Below, in pieces: positions 56,758 through 64,000 of a DNA stretch of 64,000 nucleotides (positions are counted from its first letter, which is position 1; every line of letters starts with the position of its first letter). The notes under the pieces were generated by a model, which did not search any database, had not been told where the DNA came from, and was given only the letters and a program-made list of their open reading frames with translations. Origin of the DNA: Ralstonia pickettii (lineage in GTDB: Bacteria > Pseudomonadota > Gammaproteobacteria > Burkholderiales > Burkholderiaceae); NCBI RefSeq assembly GCF_000607165.1, contig NZ_JFZG01000004.1:1-64000 (forward strand). Reading direction: 5' to 3'. Made by a program: the position numbers and the translations under genes.

Positions 56758-56790
56758 AAGGCCCGAGCGCGCAAGTGCTCGGGCCTTTTT
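56758..56790 (+). terminator. Terminator after tRNA-Ser
   Basis: AAGGCCCGAGC (56758-56768) / GCTCGGGCCTT (56777-56787), followed by T's; eight bases after the mature tRNA 3' end. Confidence 0.92.
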
Positions 56791-56900
56791 GCATTCCGGG
56801 CGGTTGCCATGTCGAGGTGGACCACTATTGCTGACATCAGCCGTTTGAACGTACGCTTGGCTAGCAAAAAAATCACAAGAGCCAAGGAGACCACCGCCCC

Positions 56901-57368
56901 ATGGATTTGGACGTCAACCACAAACCGGTCAGCGTTGATTGCGACCCGGCCACGCCCCTGCTGTGGGTGCTGCGTGATCATTTGAATCTGACCGGTACGA
57001 AGTTCGGCTGCGGCATTGCGGCGTGCGGCGCATGCACGGTGCACGTGGACGGCGCGGCCGTGCGGTCCTGCGTGCTGCCTGTGGCGGCTGTGGCCGGCAA
57101 GCACATCACCACCATCGAGGGACTTGCCGGCGGCGAGGGCAAACGCCACGCACTGCAACAAGCCTGGATAGACGAACAGGTGCCCCAGTGCGGTTACTGC
57201 CAATCCGGCATGCTGATGGCCGCGGCGGACTTGCTGGCCCAACACCCCGATCCGAGCGATGCCGACATCGATGCAGCCATGACCAACATCTGCCGCTGCG
57301 GCACGTATCCGCGCATGCGCGCTGCCATCAAGCGCGCTGCCAAGGCGTTGCGGGAGGGCCGCGCATGA
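56901..57368 (+). CDS. iorA: [2Fe-2S] subunit of a molybdenum hydroxylase (IorA type)
   Basis: A 155-residue iron-sulfur subunit. The plant-type [2Fe-2S] cluster is ligated by C37, C42, C45 and C57 ([17 protein letters not shown]), and the second cluster by CGYCQSGM and CRCGTYPR. It is the electron-transfer partner of the IorB-type molybdopterin subunit and matches the alpha subunit of isoquinoline 1-oxidoreductase-type enzymes. No FAD subunit is present, typical of this class. It starts at ATG 56901 and overlaps iorB by four bases (ATGA). Confidence 0.9.
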   Translation: MDLDVNHKPVSVDCDPATPLLWVLRDHLNLTGTKFGCGIAACGACTVHVDGAAVRSCVLPVAAVAGKHITTIEGLAGGEGKRHALQQAWIDEQVPQCGYCQSGMLMAAADLLAQHPDPSDADIDAAMTNICRCGTYPRMRAAIKRAAKALREGRA

Positions 57369-59662
57369 ACGCGAAATCAACGAAACCGCGTAGCGGACGC
57401 CGCCGTTTCCTGCTCGGCGCGCTTGGCATTGGAGGCGCACTGGTGGTGGGTTGGGGCGTGATGCCACCGCGCAGCCGCGTGGGCGACGCGAGCATCTTCC
57501 CCGAGCACAACGGTGAGATTGCGCTGAACGGCTGGATCAAGATCACGCCCGAAGGCAACGTCGTGCTCGCCATGCCGCGTGTGGAGATGGGGCAGGGCAT
57601 CCACACCGCGCTGTCGATGCTGGCGGCGGAAGAGCTGGACATTCCGCTCTCGCGCGTGAGCATCGAAAGCTCGCCCGTGGAGCGCATCTACGGCAACGTC
57701 GTGGCCATGGGCGACAGCTCGCTGCCGCTGCATCCTGATAGCGCCGACAAGACCTGGGCTCGCGCGCTGCACTGGATCATGGCCAAGAGTGCGCGCGAGA
57801 TCGGTCTCATCATTACCGGCGGTAGCAGCAGCACCGCCGATGGCTGGCAGCCCGTGCGCGAGGCTGCCGCCACAGCGCGTGCAGCACTGGTGCAAGCCGC
57901 AGCGCGCGAATGGAACGTGTCGGCCGCGGAGGTCAGCATCCGCGACGGCCAGTTGATTGGCCCCGGCGGCAAGCAATCCACGTTTGGCGAGATGGCCAAG
58001 TCGGCGCGTGGTATTTCGGCGCCGTCCAACGTCACGCTCAAGCCGGCTTCGCAATACCAGTTGATCGGCAAGCCGGCGCCGCGCAACGATCTTGCTGCGA
58101 AGACGGATGGCAGTGCGCGCTTCTCCATCGACACGCGTCTGCCCGGCATGCTGTATGCCGCCGTCGTGATGTGCCCCGTGTTTGGCGGCAAGCTCAAGAC
58201 GTTTCAATCGAAAGCGGCGCTTGGCATGCCGGGCGTGCGTTACGTGGTGCCGTTTGAGGGCACTGCCGGCGGCGCACCCGGCGTGGCGGTGGTGGCCGAT
58301 CACTACTGGCAGGCGCGTCAGGCGCTGGCAACGATCGAGCCCGTGTGGGACAACGGCCCGCATGCCAAGCTCGATTCGGCAGGCATTCGGCAGCAGCTCG
58401 TCAGCGCGCTCGATAGCGACAAGGGTGGCTTCACGTATCGATCCATGGGCGATGGCCTGAAAGCCTTCGACAAGGCCGATGGAGCTACCCTCGTCGAGGC
58501 CGAATACACAGCGCCGTATCTTGCGCATACCACGATGGAGCCGATCAACTGCACCGCGCAAGTCACGCAGGACGGCGTGCATCTCTGGGCGCCCACGCAG
58601 GTCGCCACGCTGGCGCAGCTCGTGGCGGCACGCGCGGCAGGTGTGAGCGGCGACAAGGTGCATATCGACATCCCGCTCATCGGCGGCGGCTTCGGGCGGC
58701 GGTTGGAATCGGATTTCATCGGCCAAGCCGTCACCATCGCCACCAAGACCGATGGCAAGCCCGTGCAGGTCATCTGGTCGCGCGAAGAGGACGTTCGCCA
58801 CGACTTCTATCGCCCGCAAGCCATCGCCCGGCTCAAGGCGCGTGTCGAGAACGGCAAGGTCACAGCGATCGCGTCGCGCAGCGCCGGCCAATCGATTCTG
58901 GCGGGCGAGCTTGATCGTCTCTTCGGTGCGCCGTCGGCGGGTATCGACCGCTACACCGCTGAAGGCTTGTTCGACTTGCCGTACGAAATCGAGCACGAGC
59001 ACGTCGCGCACCTGGCAGTCGATCTGCCGATTCCCGTGGGGTTCTGGCGCAGCGTTGGCCACTCGTATAACGGGTTCTTCATGGAGGGCTTTCTCAACGA
59101 CGTGGCGGCCGCTGCCAAGCTTGACCCGCTGGCGATGCGGCGTGATTTGCTGAAGGCCCATCCGCGTGAGCTGAAGGTGCTGGATACAGCCGCACAGGCA
59201 GCCGGCTGGGGGCAACCGCTCGCCCCGGCGGCCGACGGTGCCCCACGCGCGCGCGGCATTGCGCTGCATCCGAGCTTCGGCTCCGTGGTCGCGCAGGTGG
59301 TCGAGGTGTCGATGAAGGACGGCAAGCCGCGCGTGCATCGCGTCGTCTGCGCGGTCGATTGCGGCACGGTGGTCAACCCGGGCATCGTTGCGCAGCAGAT
59401 GGAAAGCGCGGTCATCTTTGGCCTGACGGCGGCGCTATATGGCCGGATCGACATCAAGGACGGCCAGGTCGTGCAGTCGAACTTCACGGACTACCCGGCG
59501 CTCAAGATGGCCGAGGCGCCCGTCATTGAAACGCACATCGTGCCGAGCACGGCAGAACCCAGCGGTATGGGCGAGGTGGGTGTGCCGCCAATTGCGCCGG
59601 CAGTAGCCCACGCCGTGGCGCAGTTGACGGGCAAGCCGGTGAGGCAGTTGCCCATCGTCTGA
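57365..59662 (+). CDS. iorB: Molybdopterin-binding subunit of a molybdenum hydroxylase (IorB type), Tat-exported
   Basis: A 765-residue xanthine-oxidase-family catalytic subunit with molybdopterin cytosine dinucleotide. A twin-arginine signal ([20 protein letters not shown]) indicates periplasmic location. [16 protein letters not shown] is the first molybdopterin-binding motif, followed by GGGFGRR; the C-terminal [15 protein letters not shown] contains the active-site Glu region. The substrate may be an N-heterocycle or aldehyde; isoquinoline is the reference, but not certain. ATG 57365 overlaps iorA. No cofactor-assembly gene is present nearby. It converges on the LuxR gene. Confidence 0.9.
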   Translation: MNAKSTKPRSGRRRFLLGALGIGGALVVGWGVMPPRSRVGDASIFPEHNGEIALNGWIKITPEGNVVLAMPRVEMGQGIHTALSMLAAEELDIPLSRVSIESSPVERIYGNVVAMGDSSLPLHPDSADKTWARALHWIMAKSAREIGLIITGGSSSTADGWQPVREAAATARAALVQAAAREWNVSAAEVSIRDGQLIGPGGKQSTFGEMAKSARGISAPSNVTLKPASQYQLIGKPAPRNDLAAKTDGSARFSIDTRLPGMLYAAVVMCPVFGGKLKTFQSKAALGMPGVRYVVPFEGTAGGAPGVAVVADHYWQARQALATIEPVWDNGPHAKLDSAGIRQQLVSALDSDKGGFTYRSMGDGLKAFDKADGATLVEAEYTAPYLAHTTMEPINCTAQVTQDGVHLWAPTQVATLAQLVAARAAGVSGDKVHIDIPLIGGGFGRRLESDFIGQAVTIATKTDGKPVQVIWSREEDVRHDFYRPQAIARLKARVENGKVTAIASRSAGQSILAGELDRLFGAPSAGIDRYTAEGLFDLPYEIEHEHVAHLAVDLPIPVGFWRSVGHSYNGFFMEGFLNDVAAAAKLDPLAMRRDLLKAHPRELKVLDTAAQAAGWGQPLAPAADGAPRARGIALHPSFGSVVAQVVEVSMKDGKPRVHRVVCAVDCGTVVNPGIVAQQMESAVIFGLTAALYGRIDIKDGQVVQSNFTDYPALKMAEAPVIETHIVPSTAEPSGMGEVGVPPIAPAVAHAVAQLTGKPVRQLPIV

Positions 59663-59686
59663 CGGTCTGCTGCAACGTCGTTGAAC

Positions 59687-62600
59687 TCACAGCAGCGCAT
59701 GGCGGATGGCAAACGCTGCCGCCTCCGCCCGGTTGGCGCTGTGCGTCTTGCTCAGGATGCTGCTGACGTGGTTTGCGACTGTGTTGGGGCTGACGAACAG
59801 CTCAAGGGCAATCTGGCGGTTGCCCTTGCCCTGCGCAACCAGGCGGAGCACCTGGGCCTCGCGTCGGCTCAACCCCGCAGGATAGTGCTCGACCGGAGCA
59901 GTCTTGACCGACGCTCTGGCGGACTCGATGCGCGCCAGCAAGCTGGCCATCCCGAGCGTTGCCGCTTCGTCTTCTGCGGCGCTCAACAAGGCATCGGCGC
60001 GATCGAGATCGCTCGGCTCGCCGCGGCGTAAGAGCATCTGCGCAAAGTCCAGCCGCGTGCGCGCGAGGGCCGGCCTTGCACCTTGGCGTTCGTTCATCTC
60101 CAGGGCGGCCTGAAAATGTTGCTGCGCTTGCTGCCAGTTGCCCATCGTTGTGGCCAATGCACCCAGGATTGCGTCAGCTGCGCCGAACGAGGCGATCGCG
60201 GTGCCGAACACCAGGTTGCGCCTACTGAACGGGGCAAGTAGTTGGTACAGCGTCGCCGCCCTGGCGGCGTCGCCAAGCGCATGGCACACGATGGCCAGAT
60301 ACGTGAGATTGGCTACCCAGACACCATCGCGCGCGATCGTGAGGAAGTCGGCGTTGGCCAGCGTGTCAAACGTCTTGCGTGCTGCCTCCAACTGACCAAG
60401 CTCTGCGTGCATCAAGGCGATGCCCGGCTGCCAGATGTTCATCGCGCTGGTGTGCTCAACGAAATGTTCGACCAGAGGCGCCACCTCGTGCAGCCGGCCC
60501 TGTTCGCGGCGCAGCATGAACATCTGGACACCGTAGACGCCGGCGGCATCCATGCCGGGCATGCGCCGCGCGATCTCGTAAGCGTTGGGGATCAAGCGCT
60601 CTGCATCGGCAAAGCGCCCTTCGAACAGCGCATGCATAGCACGCGACATGCTGGCGGTGTAATGGATGAAGGGCTGGCGCAGCGTCTCTCCACCGCGCTC
60701 GTATTCCTCAAGATTTGCTCGCCAGGCTGCCATGTCGCCGAGTTCAAAGTCATCGAAGAAGCGCCACGCACGTGTTGCACACATCAGCGTGCGGTCGCCG
60801 GCCTGCCGGGCCAGTTCGTAGGCTTCATCCGAGGCGGCGATGCGCTCGGCAATGTGCTCCTGTTGCCAGCGCAGCGACACGGTCGCAACCAGGGTGTCGG
60901 CCAGTGTTGCGGGGTCTCCGGCCCGGCGTGCCACTGCGATGGCCTGCTCATGCACCCGGTTTGCTTGTGCCTCCTCGCCGCTGAAGATGAGAGCGCGCGC
61001 CAGGGCGCTCAACAGGCGGGCGCTCATCACGGGCTCGTCGCTGCCCTGGGCAGCGAGGGCCTCGCGCAGGAGTTCGGCTGCGGGGCCGCCGGGCAGTCCT
61101 GGCGCCCAACTCGCGGTTTCGAAGCCAAGCGCGGCGTGGGCGAGTTCCCTTGCGTTGCCGTACTCCGCGCTCAAGCGAGCCGCCTCCTTGAACGTCTGCA
61201 TGGCCTGGAGCCAATCACCGGCATGGCTGTGCGCGGCACCTAGCGCATTGAGCAGGCCGCAGCGTGTCTCGCGCGCCAGGCCACTGCCAGCGTCCATGGC
61301 CTGCAGTGCCATCTGGCAGTAGCGTGCCGATTCTTCGTGCGCGAGCTGGCGGTCGGCACGCCGTGCCGCACGTTGCGCGTAATCCACCGCGAGTGCGGCG
61401 TCCCCTCCGGGCAGGGCGGCCCAGTGGTGATAGGCCAGCGCAGGCAGATGCGGCTCGGGGTCGTCGCCGTGGATCATCTCGATGGCACGCGCCAGCTTCA
61501 GATGGAGCCGGCTGCGCCGGGGGATGGGAATCTCGTCGTAGAGGGTCTCGCGAAACAATGCGTGGGCAAAGTGATAGTGGCCGGGGTCGCGCAAGGCCTC
61601 GACCACGCGAGCCTGCAGCGCTTCGTCGATGGCTGCGCTGCAGATCTCTTCGTCGACATCGCCGGCCAGCGCGGTCAGCAGACGGAATTCGAATGCGCGG
61701 CCGATGACCGCCGCTGCGGTAAGCACCTTATTCGCGTTCGTGGACAGGCGACTCAAGCGGCGCCCGATGACCTCCTTGATGCCCTCCGGAATGCGCAGTA
61801 CGTAGCCCGTGCTGGCGGACGAATTTTCCTGCGCCAGCAGACGGGTCATTTCACCCACGAACAAGGGGTTGCCTTCCGTTTGCGAATGGACCGCATCGAC
61901 CAGTGCGGGGGCGACGGTCGTATCACCAGCCAGTTCCATCATGTGCGCTGTTTCCGCATGGGTCAGCCCCCTCAGGCGCAACCGTTCGAAGCGTGGTTGG
62001 CGCGCCAGTTCGCCCAGCGTGGCCGACAGCGGGTGCTGTCTCGATAGCTCGACATCACGGTACGTCACGAGGAGCAGAATGCGATTGCTGCACAGGTCGG
62101 GGGCAAGAAATTCGAGCAGGCGCAGGGACGACGCGTCGGCCCAGTGCAGGTTGTCGAGGATGAGCAGCAGCGGATGTTGTTGTGCCGCGCGCTGCCAGAA
62201 GGTGTTTACGGCGTCGAACAGCCGGAAGCGCGCCTGCGCGACTTCGGTACCTGGCGTGGCAACTGCGCGATCACGCACCGGATCGGGCAGCCGATCGGCA
62301 AGGTCGGGCACGATTTCCGCGAGCGGCGCTACCCCGCAGGCCAATGCTTGGTGGACGCTGTCTTCGTCGTGCGAGGCAATCCAGCTCCGCACCAGTTGTT
62401 GCCAAGGCCAGTAGGGTGGTGCGCCGGGCTCCTCGTTACAGCGGCCCCAGAGCACTTGCATGCCGTGTTGCTCGGCCTGTTGGGCAACAATTTCGGCGGT
62501 GCTCGTTTTGCCGATGCCGGGTTCCCCAGCCAACGCCGCGATGCCGCCCCTGCCGTCTTGCGCTCGCGCCAGCAGGCGGCCCAGTACCTCGAGCTCACGC

Positions 62601-62752
62601 TCGCGGCCAACGAAGTGCGTCATCGCTGGCGCACTGGCGGTGTTGCGGGTGCTGTCGCTTAGCGCTGCAGATTCAGCCGGTAGCGGCATGCCGCAGCCGT
62701 CGCAAAACCTCGCGTCGGGTCGGCACAATCGGTGGCAGCGAGCGCAATGCAT
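59687..62752 (-). CDS. STAND-type ATPase with zinc ribbon and LuxR HTH
   Basis: A 1021-residue signal-transduction ATPase. N-terminal zinc ribbon (C3, C6, C17, C20), a linker, an AAA_16/NACHT-type ATPase (about 45-350; Walker A GEPGIGKTS, Walker B LLLILDNLHWADASSL), a winged-helix part, a long TPR-like region (about 480-930) and a C-terminal LuxR HTH (about 959-1021: LSRREAQVLRLVAQGKGNRQIA, then FVSPNTVANHVSSIL). The zinc ribbon recalls those of adenylate-cyclase-linked STAND proteins. Inducer unknown; probably regulates nearby genes such as the DUF4242 and FAD-oxidase genes or iorAB. Confidence 0.9.
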   Translation of the reverse strand: MHCARCHRLCRPDARFCDGCGMPLPAESAALSDSTRNTASAPAMTHFVGRERELEVLGRLLARAQDGRGGIAALAGEPGIGKTSTAEIVAQQAEQHGMQVLWGRCNEEPGAPPYWPWQQLVRSWIASHDEDSVHQALACGVAPLAEIVPDLADRLPDPVRDRAVATPGTEVAQARFRLFDAVNTFWQRAAQQHPLLLILDNLHWADASSLRLLEFLAPDLCSNRILLLVTYRDVELSRQHPLSATLGELARQPRFERLRLRGLTHAETAHMMELAGDTTVAPALVDAVHSQTEGNPLFVGEMTRLLAQENSSASTGYVLRIPEGIKEVIGRRLSRLSTNANKVLTAAAVIGRAFEFRLLTALAGDVDEEICSAAIDEALQARVVEALRDPGHYHFAHALFRETLYDEIPIPRRSRLHLKLARAIEMIHGDDPEPHLPALAYHHWAALPGGDAALAVDYAQRAARRADRQLAHEESARYCQMALQAMDAGSGLARETRCGLLNALGAAHSHAGDWLQAMQTFKEAARLSAEYGNARELAHAALGFETASWAPGLPGGPAAELLREALAAQGSDEPVMSARLLSALARALIFSGEEAQANRVHEQAIAVARRAGDPATLADTLVATVSLRWQQEHIAERIAASDEAYELARQAGDRTLMCATRAWRFFDDFELGDMAAWRANLEEYERGGETLRQPFIHYTASMSRAMHALFEGRFADAERLIPNAYEIARRMPGMDAAGVYGVQMFMLRREQGRLHEVAPLVEHFVEHTSAMNIWQPGIALMHAELGQLEAARKTFDTLANADFLTIARDGVWVANLTYLAIVCHALGDAARAATLYQLLAPFSRRNLVFGTAIASFGAADAILGALATTMGNWQQAQQHFQAALEMNERQGARPALARTRLDFAQMLLRRGEPSDLDRADALLSAAEDEAATLGMASLLARIESARASVKTAPVEHYPAGLSRREAQVLRLVAQGKGNRQIALELFVSPNTVANHVSSILSKTHSANRAEAAAFAIRHALL

Positions 62753-62764
62753 GGTTGCAGAACG

Positions 62765-63022
62765 TCACACGAAGCTCTCCGGACGCACTTGGGTCACCTC
62801 GATCACGACGTCAGCAGGCAGGCTTGCCAGGTGTGCCGCCTGTCGGATGGCATCCGCGCTTGGGGCTTCGTAAAGACAATAGGTTTTCTTGCGGTCGGCC
62901 GAGAGGAAAGAGAAGACCCAGTTCACACCAACATCTGCATTGATGTGCTGGATGTTCGCAACGCTTGCGGCGCCGATCTCCAATTGCTCCGCAAACTGGC
63001 GTTCGATGAGAAACAGCGGCAT
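62765..63022 (-). CDS. DUF4242 (SCO4226-type) small protein
   Basis: An 85-residue ferredoxin-like-fold protein. MPLFLIERQFAEQL at the start and YCLYEAPSADAIRQAA in the middle resemble the DUF4242/SCO4226 family, whose Streptomyces member binds nickel. Beta-alpha-beta repeats without catalytic motif. GAGGGA is present upstream of the chosen ATG (63022); an upstream start 7 codons earlier is possible. It is 12 bp upstream of the LuxR-type regulator, so likely co-transcribed. Divergent from the FAD oxidase. Confidence 0.75.
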   Translation of the reverse strand: MPLFLIERQFAEQLEIGAASVANIQHINADVGVNWVFSFLSADRKKTYCLYEAPSADAIRQAAHLASLPADVVIEVTQVRPESFV

Positions 63023-63272
63023 TTGTCTTCCCTCCTGACGCATCGACGGGCCATGCCGCCATTGCGTTTTATTGAAGGCCGAAGATGGGGCAAAACAAAT
63101 AGTCAGTATTGACTATCCCGGGGCAGACCGACCGCCACACAAAAATGATCAAGGCAGCGGATGGAACGGACGAAGTCCCACTTCTAGACTTCCATCACCA
63201 TTCCCCGCGCCTGATTTTCCGCTCTGCGGACACAGCCAGATCGGTCCGGCCACGCTTGCCTAGGAGATCAAC

Positions 63273-64000
63273 ATGCTCGAAGACACTACGGTGCAGGCCT
63301 TCCGTGCGCAATTGCGGGGGCCGCTCGTCGAACCGGACGATCCGCATTACGACGCGGCACGCCGTGTCTACAACGCGATGATCGACAAGCGGCCGCGCTT
63401 CATCGCGCAGTGTTCAGACGTAGCCGACGTGATTGCGTCAGTCAACTTCGCGCGCAACAACGGCTTGCTGCTGGCCGTGCGCGGTGGCGCTCACAATGGC
63501 GGCGGTCTGGGCGTGTGTGACGACGGTTTGGTGATCGATCTGGCCCGTCTGCGCGGCATTCGTGTCGATCCTGTCGCCCACACGGTGCGCGCTGAAGGCG
63601 GCTGCACATGGGGAGACGTCGATCATGCGACGCACGCATTCGGTCTCGCAACGCCGGCAGGCATCATCAGCACCACCGGGGTTGGTGGGCTAACCCTGGG
63701 GGGAGGGATCGGTCATCTGGCACGGCGCTTTGGCCTGACGATCGACAATCTGCTGTCGGTCGATATCGTGCTGGCCGACGGCAGCTTCGTCACTGCCAAT
63801 GCGCATGCCAATGACGATCTGTTTTGGGCGGTGCGTGGCGGCGGCGGCAACTTCGGTGTCGTAACCTCATTCGAGTTCCGCCTGCATGCGGTGAGCAACG
63901 TGGTTGCGGGTCCCACGCTGTGGCCGCTTGATAAAGCCGCCGACGTTCTGCGCTGGTATCGCGACTTCCTGCCGAAGGCACCGCCCGAACTCAACGGCTT
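63273..64000 (+). CDS. Berberine-bridge-type FAD-linked oxidase, 3' end cut by window
   Basis: The first 242 residues of an FAD-binding PCMH-type oxidase. FAD contacts are visible: LLAVRGGAHNGGG with H74, the probable 8-alpha-histidyl attachment site, and GVGGLTLGGGIGHLARRFGL. The position where bicovalent members have a second flavin-linked Cys (in the G-L-x-x-D-N-L region) reads GLTIDNL, so attachment is probably single. SFVTANAHANDDLFWAVRGGGGNFGVVTSFEF continues the PP-loop by parts. ATG 63273 is preceded by AGGAGA. No stop codon occurs before 64000, so the gene runs off the window. Substrate unknown. Confidence 0.88.
   Translation, partial: MLEDTTVQAFRAQLRGPLVEPDDPHYDAARRVYNAMIDKRPRFIAQCSDVADVIASVNFARNNGLLLAVRGGAHNGGGLGVCDDGLVIDLARLRGIRVDPVAHTVRAEGGCTWGDVDHATHAFGLATPAGIISTTGVGGLTLGGGIGHLARRFGLTIDNLLSVDIVLADGSFVTANAHANDDLFWAVRGGGGNFGVVTSFEFRLHAVSNVVAGPTLWPLDKAADVLRWYRDFLPKAPPELNG

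Noticed and set aside
57377-59338. A 653-codon minus-strand frame opposite iorB
   Set aside because: Shadow of iorB, same composition argument.

Overview
The window is a high-GC (about 65%) chromosomal segment from a beta-proteobacterium, almost certainly a Ralstonia of the R. pickettii/R. solanacearum lineage. The left third carries the gene order sdhE-gltA-leuCDB-asd-fimV-truA-trpF-trpB-(DNA methyltransferase)-trpA-accD-folC-SPOR protein-cvpA-purF, the block I associate with Ralstonia and its relatives. The genus is inferred from gene order and protein similarity recognised by eye; the species is not settled.

Layout. (1) 1-19930: a dense plus-strand housekeeping block covering the TCA cycle (sdhE, gltA), leucine (leuCDB), aspartate semialdehyde (asd), polar organisation/pili (fimV), tRNA modification (truA), tryptophan (trpF, trpB, trpA with an orphan adenine methyltransferase inside), fatty acids (accD), folate (folC), septal peptidoglycan binding (SPOR protein) and purines (cvpA, purF). 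(2) 19950-25660: a NodIJ-type ABC exporter on the minus strand, then small exported or envelope proteins (glycine-zipper lipoprotein, PRC-barrel protein, phasin-like protein, a 24-residue membrane microprotein, a Pro/Tyr-rich protein, a protein made of 12-residue DPYTDG repeats) and a GlcG/HbpS-like protein. (3) 25800-28470: iron/heme acquisition, with hemP and exbD-exbB-tonB on the minus strand and a Fur-box-like palindrome ahead of each unit. (4) 28690-31011: a tandem AAA+ ATPase of unknown role.

(5) 31015-38861: an anaerobiosis island. On the plus strand are a polytopic membrane protein, ubiU, ubiV, ubiT (oxygen-independent ubiquinone synthesis) and a DGC-type zinc protein. Converging on it from the minus strand are nrdD (class III ribonucleotide reductase), a separately encoded glycyl-radical domain, nrdG and a Crp/Fnr regulator. 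Each arm is headed by an FNR/DNR-type 5-4-5 palindrome. (6) 38899-45102: cupin protein, dicarboxylate/amino-acid symporter, murI, class I fumarase, YqhA-type and EamA-type membrane proteins. (7) 45306-49374: acetyl-CoA synthetase followed by a sodium:solute symporter with a coiled-coil insertion and an EF-hand-like loop. (8) 49495-55721: a two-gene membrane module (bestrophin-like DUF4239 plus partner), a chemoreceptor with a sigma-28-like promoter, an AT-richer gap, and a CocE-type lipoprotein hydrolase. (9) 56248-64000: a small hypothetical gene, tRNA-Ser(GGA), a two-subunit molybdenum hydroxylase (IorAB type), a 1021-residue STAND/LuxR regulator, a DUF4242 protein and the start of a berberine-bridge-type FAD oxidase cut by the window edge.

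The most notable feature is the anaerobic island, where the glycyl-radical segment of the class III reductase is a separate 58-residue ORF, overlapping nrdD by ATGA and carrying its own ribosome binding site. I saw no prophage, insertion sequence, CRISPR array or rRNA gene.
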